Positions 21,132-31,356 of a stretch of DNA of 64,000 nt are shown piece by piece; position 1 is the first letter of the stretch, and the number at the start of each line of letters is the position of its first letter. The notes under the pieces are model-generated. The model was given only the letters and a program-made list of their open reading frames with translations, made no database searches and was not told the DNA's origin. The DNA comes from Chara braunii (lineage: Eukaryota > Streptophyta > Charophyceae > Charales > Characeae). The translations under genes and the position numbers were made by a program. Location: NCBI GenBank assembly GCA_003427395.1, contig BFEA01000221.1, positions 1,634,662 through 1,698,661 on the forward strand, in the 5' to 3' direction.

Positions 21132-22807
21132 CTATCGTGTTCGACACGACGATCGTGTTCAATTCGACGATCGTGTCCGACTCGACAATCGTGTCCGACT
21201 CGACGATCGTGTTCGACTCGACGATCGTATTCGATTCGACGATTGTGTTCGACTGGACGATCGTGTTCGACTCGACTATCGTGTTCGCCTCGACTATCGT
21301 GGTAGACTCGACGATCGTGTTCGACTATCGTGTTCGACTATCGTGTTCGACTATCGTGTTCGACTATCGTGTTCGACTCATCTATCATGCTAGACTCGAC
21401 GATCGTGTTCGGCTCGACGACAGGGCACTCGACGAACATGTTCGACTCGACAAACGCAGTCAACGATCGTGTTCGGCTCGACGATCGTGTTCGACTCGAC
21501 GGTCGTGTTTGACTCGACGATCATGTCCGACTCGACGATCGTGTTCGACTCAACGATCGTGTTCGACTCGACGATCGTGTTCGACTCGATGAACGTGTTC
21601 GACTCGACGATCGTGTTNNNNNNNNNNNNNNNNNNNNNNNNNNNNNNNNNNNNNNNNNNNNNNNNNNNNNNNNNNNNNNNNNNNNNNNNNNNNNNNNNNN
21701 NNNNNNNNNNNNNNNNNNNNNNNNNNNNNNNNNNNNNNNNNNNNNNNNNNNNNNNNNNNNNNNNNNNNNNNNNNNNNNNNNNNNNNNNNNNNNNNNNNNN
21801 NNNNNNNNNNNNNNNNNNNNNNNNNNNNNNNNNNNNNNNNNNNNNNNNNNNNNNNNNNNNNNNNNNNNNNNNNNNNNNNNNNNNNNNNNNNNNNNNNNNN
21901 NNNNNNNNNNNNNNNNNNNNNNNNNNNNNNNNNNNNNNNNNNNNNNNNNNNNNNNNNNNNNNNNNNNNNNNNNNNNNNNNNNNNNNNNNNNNNNNNNNNN
22001 NNNNNNNNNNNNNNNNNNNNNNNNNNNNNNNNNNNNNNNNNNNNNNNNNNNNNNNNNNNNNNNNNNNNNNNNNNNNNNNNNNNNNNNNNNNNNNNNNNNN
22101 NNNNNNNGATCGTGTTCGACTCGACGAACGTGTTCGACTCGATGAACGTGTTCGACTCGACGATCGTGTTCGACTCGACGATCGTGTCCGACTCGACGAT
22201 CGCGTTCGACTCGATGATCACGTTCGACTCGACGATCGTGCTTGACTCAACGATCGTGTTCGACTCGACCACCGTGTCCCTCTCGCCGATCGTTGTCCGA
22301 CTCGACGTGTTCAACTCGCCTATCGTGTTCGACTCGACGAACGCAATCGACGATCGTGTTCGACTCGACAATCGTATTCGACTCGACGATCGGGCAGTGT
22401 CGTGTTCGACTCGACGAACGCAATCGACGATCGTGTTCGACTCGACGATCGTATTCGACTCGACGATTGGGCAGTGTCGTGTTCGACTCGACGATCGGGC
22501 AGTGTCGTGTTCGGCTCGACTATCGTGTTCAACTTGACAATTGTTTTCGGGTCGACTATCGTGTTCGACTCGACGATCGGGCAGTGTCGTGTTCAACTCG
22601 ACGAGCGTGTTCGACTCAACTGTCGTGTTCGACTCGACTATCAGACATCGGGCACGATCGTGTTCGTGTCATGCACTGTCATGTTCGACTCGACGATCGG
22701 GCATGATCGTGTTCGACACGACGATCGGAGACGATCGTATTGGACTCGACGATCGGGCGCGATCGTGTTCGACTCGACGATGGGGCACCGTCGTTTTCGA
22801 CTCGACG
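21132..22807. repeat. 18 bp minisatellite, unit like GACTCGACGATCGTGTTC
   Basis: Dozens of units run across both sides of an assembly gap. Each contains TCGA and often CGATCG, and variants with CACG in place of CTCG restore the GTGTTCGACAC near-palindrome. Long frames across it encode only the periodic peptides (VFDSTI, RVRLDD) and are not genes. Confidence 0.95.
21618..22107. other. Assembly gap (490 N) inside the minisatellite
   Basis: A run of unresolved bases lies within the 18 bp array. The true array length is unknown. Confidence 0.99.
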
Positions 22808-23159
22808 ACCGGAAGTGCCACGTGGCATTACGTGGTTGAATCTGGGCTGCGTGGTTGTATCCTCACCGTCCGATCCTTCAAACTCGGGGTGCTCCGTTGT
22901 GGTTGTGCGTCGCGATCTCGGGCCGTAAGCTCGCTACGTCGTCACGCTGAACACGCCTCTCGACAGCTCTGTGGTCCGCCGTCACGTCGAGCAGGTGGTC
23001 GGCTATGCACGGACCGAATCCCTGCGCTCCGTTGCAGCGCTGTACACGAGCCTCCACTGCGCTGCGCTGTGGCACGAGCCTCCGCTGCGCTGCATCGACG
23101 AACCTCCGTTGCGCTGCTCTACTGCTGCCTTGCCGAACTGAAACGAAAATGAGAACTGG
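22808..23159. other. Spacer with short GC-rich repeats
   Basis: TGCGCTG-CTCCG-type short repeats (about 23,020-23,125) occur. No convincing coding region on either strand. Confidence 0.5.
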
Positions 23160-23430
23160 TGGCCCTCCCTCATATATATAGTTTTTCGGGAGGGCCCTTC
23201 GCGAGCACCTGCTGGCCGTCCGATCCGGGAATACTGACGATCGGGATTTTCCGATGGGGAGTGGTGGACCTTCCTCATATAAGTGGTTTTCCGGGTGGGC
23301 CCTCCGCGCGCGCTTGATGGCCGTCCGATCCGGGAATACGGACGGTCCGATCCGGGAATACGGACGGTCCGATCCGGGAATACGGACGGTCCGATCCGGG
23401 AATACGGACGGTCCGATCCGGGAATACGGA
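23160..23430 (+). repeat. ~98 bp duplication followed by a 22 bp tandem array
   Basis: Copies at about 23,160-23,240 and 23,258-23,345 share GGGCCCT and CTGGCCGTCCGATCC-type blocks. A unit of GGTCCGATCCGGGAATACGG (22 bp period) is then repeated about five times to 23,430 with no intervening unique sequence. Poly-C runs lie at about 23,668-23,710. Confidence 0.9.
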
Positions 23431-23681
23431 CAGTCAGGGCGATCCAATGCCTGCAGTCGGCCACGATCGTTTTCCCACCTTGACCGGAGCGGAGGCGCGG
23501 GGATGACGTTCAGCTGAAGAGCAGAAATACGATTCGCGCACATGAGCTCCCGCGACATTGTGTCATCGTCCACGTTCTGGGAGAATCAGTGCAGCCGTCC
23601 GCCAACGTTGACACGACAACTTCCCCGCTCTCCAGGTTAGTGCCGCTTCGGCCAACACGGGCACCCCCCCCCCCCCACACA

Positions 23682-23712
<31 letters not shown>

Positions 23713-23794
23713 GCGAGAGAAAGAGAAAAGCCTCCGTGTCCAGTGCCGGTTTATCGGTGACGTCAACAAGTTTTCTCGAACACTTTCACCCCAG

Positions 23795-24470
23795 TCGTCG
23801 TTGTGTCGAACACGATGGTCGACACGGTCGTCGTCGTGTCGAACACGATGGTCGTCATGTTGAACACGATCGTTGTCGTGTCCGACACACTGGTCGTCGT
23901 GTCAAACACGACGGTCGTCGTGTTGAACACGATCGTTGTCGTGTCCAACACTATGGTCGTCGTGTCAAACACGATCGTCGTACACGATGGTCGTCGTGTT
24001 GAACACGATCGTTGTCGTGTCAGACACATTGGTCGTCGTGTCAAACACGATGGTCGTCGTGTTGAACACGATCGTTGTCGTGTCGAACACGATGGTCGTC
24101 GTGTCGAACACGATCATCGTCGTGTCTGACACGGTCATCATCGTGTCGAACATGATGGTCGTCGTGTCGAACACGATCCTTGTCGTGTCGAACACGCGTG
24201 TTGTCGTGTCGAACATGATCGTCGTTGGGTCGAACACAATCGCCATCGTGTCGAACACGGCTGTCGTCGTGTTGCACACGACCGCCATCGTATCGAGCAC
24301 GGACGTCTTCTTGTCCGACACGCTCGTCGATGACGGTCGTCGTGTCCGGCACGATGGTCGTCGGGTCTGACACGGTGGCCGTCATGTCGAGCACGTTGGT
24401 CGTCGTGTCCGCCACGGTCAAACGCGGTCTTGGTCGTGTCGAACGTCATCACTGTCGTGTCGAACACCCT
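23795..24470. repeat. 21 bp minisatellite of near-palindromes (GTCGTGTCGAACACGA core)
   Basis: About thirty units of the type GTCGTCGTGTCGAACACGAT occur, with unit-to-unit changes (TCGAAC, TTGAAC, TCAAAC, CCGACA) at the centre. This is the same core as the 18.6-19.4 kb cluster and the 18 bp array. Frames on both strands are periodic artefacts. Confidence 0.95.
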
Positions 24471-24767
24471 GCTCTTTTTCGCCTCGACCCCCACCTATGT
24501 TTCGACTTACGCAGAGTTTAGTGCGAGTTGCGCCAGCAGAACACAGTGTCCGGGTGGCTGCCTTTTGTCTCTTGTAGCACTGACTGCTTGTTGCGAGATT
24601 GCGCCATGACCCCCACCTTGTAATATACAATGGAGCTCCTGTCGTGTTGGGCGCGACATTGGCGTTGCCGCAGTCGTTTGCCTTCTCAGCCTGGCTATCT
24701 AGAAACCCGTCGTGCGCCGTAGAACGAACTCTGCGCGAATTTTGCTTCGAATCCTCGGAGTCTGGTA

Positions 24768-25045
24768 CCCGGGAATCAAGACGGGGGACCCTTCCGTGTT
24801 GGGCGAGGCCGTCGCGTTGCCACGATGGTTTTCCTGCTCACTCGTGGTAGTTTTTCTGCCCGCTCTGCGTGGGTGGTGAGTACCACGCATGCCGGGAATC
24901 AAGACGGGGGACCCTTCCGTGTTGGGCGAGGCGGTCGCTTCGCCATGATGGTACGGTCGCGTTGCCACGATGGTATTCCTGCTCACTCGTGGCAGTTTTC
25001 CTGCCTGCTCTACATGGGTGGTGATTACCACGCTTACCGCAGGCG
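24768..25045 (+). repeat. ~125 bp tandem duplication
   Basis: Two copies (about 24,768-24,889 and 24,893-25,042) share CGGGAATCAAGACGGGGGAC and CCTGCTCACTCGTGG. Copy 2 has an internal extra segment. The stretch 25,046-25,602 has no recognised gene and forms the leader of the right-hand gene block. Confidence 0.85.
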
Positions 25046-25602
25046 TCCAGTCGCTGTAATTACTGGAGTAATATAGAATCTTTCCTATCAATGCCCTCGT
25101 GCCAAGCTGTGTGCTATGCGCCAGAGTCTTCGCCGTTCCGCTGTTGGTGCCCGCTGGGTTTGGCGCGCCGTGGTCTATGCCTTTCCGAAGCTGGTGCCCG
25201 ACGTGACAGTGTTGCGTTTCCTGTTGCGCGTCAAAAACTCCGCCTTTGCAATGCTGTTGCACGCTGTGTTTCCGGTTGCTGGTGCCCCGACTCGACATGT
25301 GCTACGCTTCCCACTTTCGATCGATCTCCGACTTTGACAAACTCTTTCCCGTGTATTGCGCCTTTGGCACGGATTGGGCCTGATGACAGGATTGCTGCCC
25401 AGATTCCACGGTCGTGTGTTATCCTCTCTCGGATGTTTCCTGTTCCCCTCCATCCAGTGTAGGGCTGTGTTTCTCAGGGTCATTTGTAGGGTTGTGTTTC
25501 TCGCTGTTGTGTAGGGATGGTTGTCTGCTTCATTTCATTGACCTCTGATTTTCGCCTTTTGACAGTGGTCCGCTGTTTTATTGTCGCAGACACGTCTCGT
25601 GC

Positions 25603-26516
25603 ATGGCTTGTGGTGTGCATGCTATGCCACGGCAGGCTTGCAGCACAACCTTGGAAAGCATGGACTATGTGGCGTCTAATACAATGCTCAATGAGGATTT
25701 TCCTCCACCGCACCTGCCAATGTGTTCAAAAGATGTTCGAAGTGGTCACGATCATGTCGATAGTGCTCCGGAATCTCCTGCTCGTAAGAGGTCACAAAAT
25801 ATTGCGTGTGCGGACACTGCATGTGAAAGTGCGTATCTCGTCCTTCAATGCCCGGTTCGAACCTATGATGCAGAGAGTGCTCAAGGTCAGGAGGGTAAGG
25901 CCTCCTCTACTTACAACGACGCATCCGATGTAGATCGTGTTGTATGGGTGTCGAGGAGTTCACTTCGAGATTTCGAGTACACAGTTTTTTTGTTTGGTGA
26001 GGGTGATGAAGGTGGCTCAGATTCAAGTGCTTCGGTGTCGTCTAGTGCTGATAGTTCTCCGGATAAAACCGATCTTCCGCAAACGTACGCTGACCGGAAC
26101 AGTGACCACTGTTGTCGAAATGACGATGACAATTGTGACGTGATCTCTGATTTCGATGACATTTTTTCAAAACGTCTGTCCTCAGAGAAGCGTCCTTATA
26201 CTTTTCGTCTCAGAATGCCCCGGTCAAAGAAGATTCTGCAATCAGTTCATAGAAAACTCACCAAAAAAACACTGGCGAGTGTGCGTGGGCAGGTTTGCTG
26301 TAAGCGAGAGTGTTGCGCTCAAATGACCCTGGACGACATTAAAGTTGTCCGGAGCGCATACTACTCTAAGAACTAGCAGAGCAGTGATGCATGGTGGGTT
26401 GAAACGTTGAAGAGGTTTACCTTCATAGAAGATGAAAAGAAGATTGTTCAACCTATTGTTGGGAGACGAAAGGTGTGCATTACTGTTTGGTGTTTCACAC
26501 TGGTGTATGTAGAAAT
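25603..26516 (+). pseudogene. N-terminal part of the DUF7869-type protein, one TAG and one frameshift
   Basis: ATG 25,603 opens a 257-codon frame. It has an acidic Ser/Asp-rich middle (GGSDSSASVSSSADSS), a basic patch (RLRMPRSKKILQSVHRKLTK) and a Cys cluster, CCKRECC, before the stop TAG at 26,374-26,376. The same frame continues open beyond the stop (DAWWVETLKRFTFIEDEKK, GRRKVCITVWCFTL). At about 26,510 the downstream frame takes over (GVCRNTFLKKR). Proteins of the DUF7869 group typically have such an N-terminal Cys-containing region. I therefore read this as the first third of one gene with two lesions. A stop at CAG (to TAG) or an assembly error are both possible. Confidence 0.55.
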
Positions 26517-28681
26517 ACATTTCTCAAAAAAAGGATGACTTTGTCAAAAGGCTACAATATGTCGGAGCATGGCAGTACTAGACTCAGACGCACATCAGCA
26601 ACATATGCGACGATGTACGGGAAACTAAGCTCCTTCGTGCGAGACAACGGAGATTCCATGCCCAATGACATGAAGACCAAAGAGGGGGAATCAAGAGTGG
26701 TGTTGAGATTGCCTGCTTGCTATAACAAGGTTGATATTTATAAGTTGCTAAAGTCGCAATTCGACAACACGGGTGCTCCTTGTGTTTCTCTCCAAGTTGT
26801 TTACAACATGTGGAGAACGCAGTTCTGGCATGTGAAATTCCATAACATTGATCAAAACTTTGCGAAATGCGAGAAATGTGTTGAATACAAAGAATCTATC
26901 AATTCCGCAAAGTTCGTGCGTATGCGTGAGTACTTTGTTTCGTTACGCGAGAAACACTTGGACTTGCAGCTCCAATATCGTGCTGCGTATGAGGTGTGGA
27001 AGGATGAGTCGAAGAGACCGGGTTCCAACAGTTTATGCATCATCATTGATGGCATGGACCAAAGCAAGACCAACATTCCACACTTTGGCGGAAAGAACAA
27101 ATCGAAGGCATTCGCAAATATTCCGATATTGAAAACGAATCTAACAGCTATTATTGCACACGACCGCTCACCATCGGTCCATGTTCACACATGGTACCCT
27201 TGCTATCCACATGATTTTAATGTTGTAGTGCCATCCATTATGAAAGTTCTCTGTGACATCCAGGCGACGAGTGACTTGCCTCCTAAACTGAGGATACAAG
27301 CTGACAACTGTTGGAGAGAAAACAAAAACAGATACGTTTTGGCACTCGCTGCAGCTTTGGTGAAATTTGGTTTCTTCAAAGAAGTCGAATTCGGTTTTAT
27401 GTTAGTGGGACACACACATACGGACGTTGATGCGACTTTCAGTCATTTCTCTCGCAAACTGAAAATGTACGATGCATATACCATGCTCGACCTCTTCAAG
27501 CTCGTTGCCAGTTCTAAAAAAGAACGTCCATCGTGCACATTCATGGATGAAATTGTTGATTGGCGAGTTGCTGTTAAGCCCTTCCTGGTCAAGAGACTGA
27601 CCGGTCATACTCGTCCACATGCATTTAGGTTTTATATGCAGGATGACAATCCTGTGTTCCAGTGGAAAGAGTATTGCACTTTTCCTGAATGGTCTGCTCC
27701 AGTACATTGCTTTAAACGAGATGAAAACAAAGCATATGCTGGACCTGAATGGTCATTCGTGCCATCACTTGTTCCGCCGTCAGCTTCTCTGCCTACTAAA
27801 GATAGGAATTCGGATTTCGAATCGGGAATTAAAGGTGTAAAGACGTTTGTTGGGTGGTTGGAGCACATGCGGCGCGAGTGGTTGGGAATGAAAGATGAGG
27901 TTAGCTTCTCAAAGGAGAGTGCTCTTTCACACTGGAAAACTTTCCTCGAGACAGTCAAGGAGCATTACGGATCTGGGTTTGCGAAAACTTCACTCAAGGC
28001 TGACTTTTGGTCCTCACAAGACAAAATTAAGAAGGATGATCCAGATGATATTGATATTGTCTTCCTCTTGAAGAGCAATGAGAATAAGGAGCCGTTGTTC
28101 GTTGGACCGGCCAATGAGCATCCAAAGGCGGAGCTCAACCCAGTTGTGGATGTCGAAAAAGGTCAATTCGTTCTCTTGCGTCCTTCCCAGGATGATATCG
28201 ATGAGGGAGTTCCTGTATGGATGGGTAGAGTCATTTCCAATGTAGACAACAATATGAAGTCGTCAACTTTCAATCATATTCTTATTGAATATTGGGTGCC
28301 ACAACCTATTGCTAAACGTCTTTCTGTGCAATATTCGAACGCATGGAAGAGAACGTGGAAGAAAGACAACACAACATCACAACAGTGGCAGCATGTAGAC
28401 TGTGTTGTGTGGAGCTGGACATCAAAGACATTGCATTTAGAAAATGGAGTGCACATTCCAAAATCGGCCAGAGAGAAGGCCTTGGTATGCCTTTCACTTC
28501 CCGATAATGAAGATCAGTAGGTTTTCAATAGGTTTTGAAGAAGAGCTAATCGTTTTTCTTTACACGTATTAGTACGTTATTTAGTTGTCATTGAGATTTC
28601 ATTCATATATATTTAAACTGTTTTTTCATGTGTTGCAGAATGGTTCAAACTATTTGTGACGACTGGATGACCGCCAAGTAA
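26475..28681 (+). CDS. DUF7869-type RNase H-like protein, putative transposase
   Basis: A 681-codon frame is open to 28,520; its first ATG is 26,535, but it continues the upstream frame. A CxxC element, FAKCEKCVEYK (residues 129-139), precedes the core. The core has acidic motifs spaced as in an RNase H fold: IIIDGMDQ (189-196), PHDFN (245-249), IQADNCWREN (274-283) and GHTHTDVDATFSHFS (312-326). These are hallmarks of the DUF7869 family found in repeated genes of many eukaryotes; the transposase role is inference. A C-terminal domain (about 520-670) has KGQFVLLRP and WKKDNTTSQQW. The apparent stop TAG at 28,518-28,520 lies inside a donor, CA|GTAGGT. Using an intron 28,517-28,638 ending TGTGTTGCAG, the protein ends MVQTICDDWMTAK at TAA 28,679-28,681. 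This is the only long undamaged ORF of the element. Confidence 0.75.
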
Positions 28682-28682
28682 C

Positions 28683-29270
28683 ATGGTGTGGGGAAGAAAT
28701 ATATGGCATGATATGGGTCCAGTTTTCTTCACATCCGAAGTGATCTTTAACAGTGCAGGTCTCAGTGTTAGAGGTGTGGATGCCCCACCGGAAGACTGGG
28801 AACATTCTCCTCGAGAGTCACTGTATATTTGTGGTCGGAGGTGTTGTGGAACGAGAACATACCCGCGAGAAGTGCTCGCACCCTTTTCGGAATTGTATTA
28901 TTCAGCAGTCAAATTCTGCCACAACAATTTCAATGTGATGACCTTGTTTTCTGCAGCGGCAACTGTTCGAGGTCGATGCAAAGTATTTTTCCTTATTCAT
29001 AATGACTATTCTGCAAGTGCAAGTGTTTCCAATGCAGACAACATCGATGAACGACGATGGCAAGAATTCCGAACGAGGATCATGGAGCAACCATCACTCA
29101 AAACACTCATGGATAGGCTTGTAGACACGGCCATCAAATATTTACGAAGTCTCCTGCTGCGCGAATATGAAGTAATAGAAAGTTATATAGAGTACAAGGA
29201 TTCGGCAATTGACGGACAAACTGATACCATCATTGTAGAAGATTGGACAACTTATACAAGGACAGACTGA
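28683..29270 (+). CDS. 195-aa hypothetical protein
   Basis: ATG lies one base after the TAA of the preceding spliced reading. The protein is globular-looking with cysteines (YICGRRCCG, residues 49-57) and a C-terminal helical part (LKTLMDRLVDTAIKYLRSLLLREYEVIESYIEYKD). No domain is recognised. The last seven or so codons and the stop lie in the first copy of an 89 bp triplicated repeat. It could be an alternative last exon of the DUF7869 gene rather than a separate gene. Confidence 0.4.
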   Translation: MVWGRNIWHDMGPVFFTSEVIFNSAGLSVRGVDAPPEDWEHSPRESLYICGRRCCGTRTYPREVLAPFSELYYSAVKFCHNNFNVMTLFSAAATVRGRCKVFFLIHNDYSASASVSNADNIDERRWQEFRTRIMEQPSLKTLMDRLVDTAIKYLRSLLLREYEVIESYIEYKDSAIDGQTDTIIVEDWTTYTRTD

Positions 29271-29515
29271 AATGTTGTTTTGATCGCATTAGTTTATCCC
29301 CCAAGTTGATCTAGTTACTAGGCTTGTTTTCCCTACTAACTTATACAAGGACAGACTGAAATGTTGTCTTGATCGCATTAGTTTATCCCCTAAGTCGATC
29401 TAGTTACTAGGCTTGTTTTNCCTACTAACTTATACAAGGACAGACTGAAATGTTGTCTTGATCGCATTAGTTTATCCCCTAAGTCGATCTAGTTACTAGG
29501 CTTGTTTTGCCTACT
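29249..29515 (+). repeat. Three tandem 89 bp subterminal repeats
   Basis: Copies at 29,249-29,337, 29,338-29,426 and 29,427-29,515 all start AACTTATACAAGGACAGACT and end at CCTACT. Copies 2 and 3 are almost identical; copy 1 differs at a few sites and carries the end of the upstream ORF. Confidence 0.95.
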
Positions 29516-29645
29516 TTCGGAGTGTCATTTGTGCTTTGCATTTAATTTTTTTTTCTCTTACTCGGTCAATGGCCTTGAAACATCATCTAAGTTCGAATAG
29601 CCCAGTCCTGCATTAATATAGAGTTATTTGGTTATCTAAGTTCAG

Positions 29646-29692
29646 CGGGATTCGAACTAAGGTTTGTGTTTTGACAGTTTATGGGTGACACT
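29646..29692 (-). repeat. tRNA-derived SINE fragment, antisense
   Basis: The segment GGGATTCGAACTAAGG to TGGGTGACACTG aligns with the B-box to A-box portion of the other antisense SINE copies. It lies inside the large element, so it inserted after or with it. Confidence 0.45.
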
Positions 29693-30169
29693 GCTTTCAA
29701 ATTGCTTTTAATGTTGAACTTTTGAACGTGTTTTCATTTAATTGTGTTATTGTAGTTAAGCAGGATTTTTGTACGTGTTTTTGGAGTGTCTGCTGCACTT
29801 TGCTGTCAAATATTAACAGATCTTTCAATTTTCTTCTAAGGTCACATGCAAGTTTTTTCAGAATGTCCTCTCATGTAAGCCCTTAAGTTCAAGGAACATC
29901 AGATTCCGAATTGATTGAAATATTGTCAAGTTCAATTGGATCCGACACTCACTGAGTCTCGCGTTTTGCAATATATGTCAATGTTGTGTAAGGTTGGTAT
30001 TATAATTAGCATAATAAATTGAATATGACTTCTTGGATTTTGTGATAGAATGAATGTATTCATGTTATGAAAGGTTGGGATATAATCCTCTGCTCTTGTT
30101 GTTAAATTTACTTTTGTTCTGGCAAATTTGTTAATTTCATTATGTTCACTTTTTACAAAACATTTAATT

Positions 30170-30187
30170 TTTAACGAAAACACCGTT
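30170..30187 (-). repeat. Right terminal inverted repeat
   Basis: 18 bp, the exact reverse complement of 10,224-10,241. The interrupted tandem array resumes at the next base. Confidence 0.85.
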
Positions 30188-30310
30188 GTTAGTATGTGTG
30201 TGGATTGTGAGTAATTTTTATTAGCCTTACTACTTGGCTCTGCTTTGAGAGTCTACTTTGTTCATGTCTCAACTTCGAACTAATCTAGGTACGTGTGGCG
30301 ATGAATCCCC
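30188..30310 (+). repeat. Continuation of the ~100 bp tandem array, right of the element
   Basis: GTTAGTATGTGTG, then TGTGAGTAATTTTTATTAG, TTCATGTCTCAACTTCG and ACTAATCTAGGTA complete the unit cut at 10,223 and begin another. Confidence 0.8.
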
Positions 30311-30354
30311 CTGATCGATCATAATTCTTTTTCTTGCGCAGTGGTTTTGGAGTT

Positions 30355-30738
<384 letters not shown>

Positions 30739-31356
30739 GGTTGGGTTAGGTAGGATTTGTGTAGCCAATATTTGCCATCTGATTTCGTTGTTTTTGTTAA
30801 CTTTCGTTTACTTGTCGAACGACTTAATTAGGGGTTCCGCCTATTATACTAATTATGGGATTATTCCGTCTATGATAGTACTTAAGGTGTTAGTTAGTTA
30901 TTTTCCTATATTTTTAGATTGAATGAGACCTCTTACTCTTTGGATTTGTGTTTTCGTTTTCGATTGGATATGGCATACGGTGAGTTGGGTTTCATGTTTT
31001 CGTCGATTGGACTTTTATGATTGTTCATGATTACAACACGTACGATAGGGCTGTAATTTTACGACGACGGTGAAGGGAGCAGACGGTAGAGGACAACATA
31101 CGACGCACAAACTTTAACGGGTCGTACGCCCTGGCACTGCGAGCCGGGTCGTGGTCTACGTTGTGGCTTCTGTAGTGGTTCACTGAAGACCTGCTCTTCG
31201 CCTGTCGCCTGTCCATGATTACGCCCTTCTTCGCAGATTGTTTATTACGTGTACGTCCAGACACTCTGCCAAGGATGCAGACGTGGAAGAAGACGATAAG
31301 GATAAGCAAAAGGATGACCAGGAGCAACAGCGGCAACCTTCGAAAGACGTTGTCGA

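Larger units (their letters stand above)
10224..30187. mobile_element. ~20 kb terminal-inverted-repeat DNA transposon, unassigned superfamily
   Basis: An 18 bp sequence, AACGGTGTTTTCGTTAAA, at 10,224-10,241 is present as its exact reverse complement at 30,170-30,187. The tandem array cut at 10,223 resumes at 30,188, so the empty site is readable and both boundaries are supported independently. The cargo is in two blocks facing away from a repeat-rich centre. The left block (minus strand) holds an acidic ORF, a ParB-like and methyltransferase-like polypeptide, a low-complexity ORF and a Ulp1-type protease. The right block (plus strand) holds a DUF7869-type putative nuclease and a small ORF. 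Ulp1 proteases are known cargo of several eukaryotic DNA transposons. No unambiguous target-site duplication is seen: the flanks read ..CTAGGTA and GTTAGTA.., allowing at most a 2-4 bp imperfect one. Multiple frameshifts and stops suggest this copy is not autonomous. Confidence 0.8.

Noticed and set aside
21469-22596. Long frames across the 18 bp array and its N gap
   Set aside because: Periodic peptides (VFDSTI, VESNTI, RVRLDD) open on both strands, and the centre is unresolved bases.
23326-23430. CRISPR-like regular repeats
   Set aside because: The 22 bp units are directly adjacent with no unique spacers, and the context is eukaryotic.
24699-25298. 199-codon minus-strand frame
   Set aside because: It overlaps a tandem duplication, gives duplicated peptide without domains, and is opposed by frames on the other strand.
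10216-30195. A clear target-site duplication for the 20 kb element
   Set aside because: The flanks ..CTAGGTA and GTTAGTA.. share only two to four imperfect bases, not enough to call.
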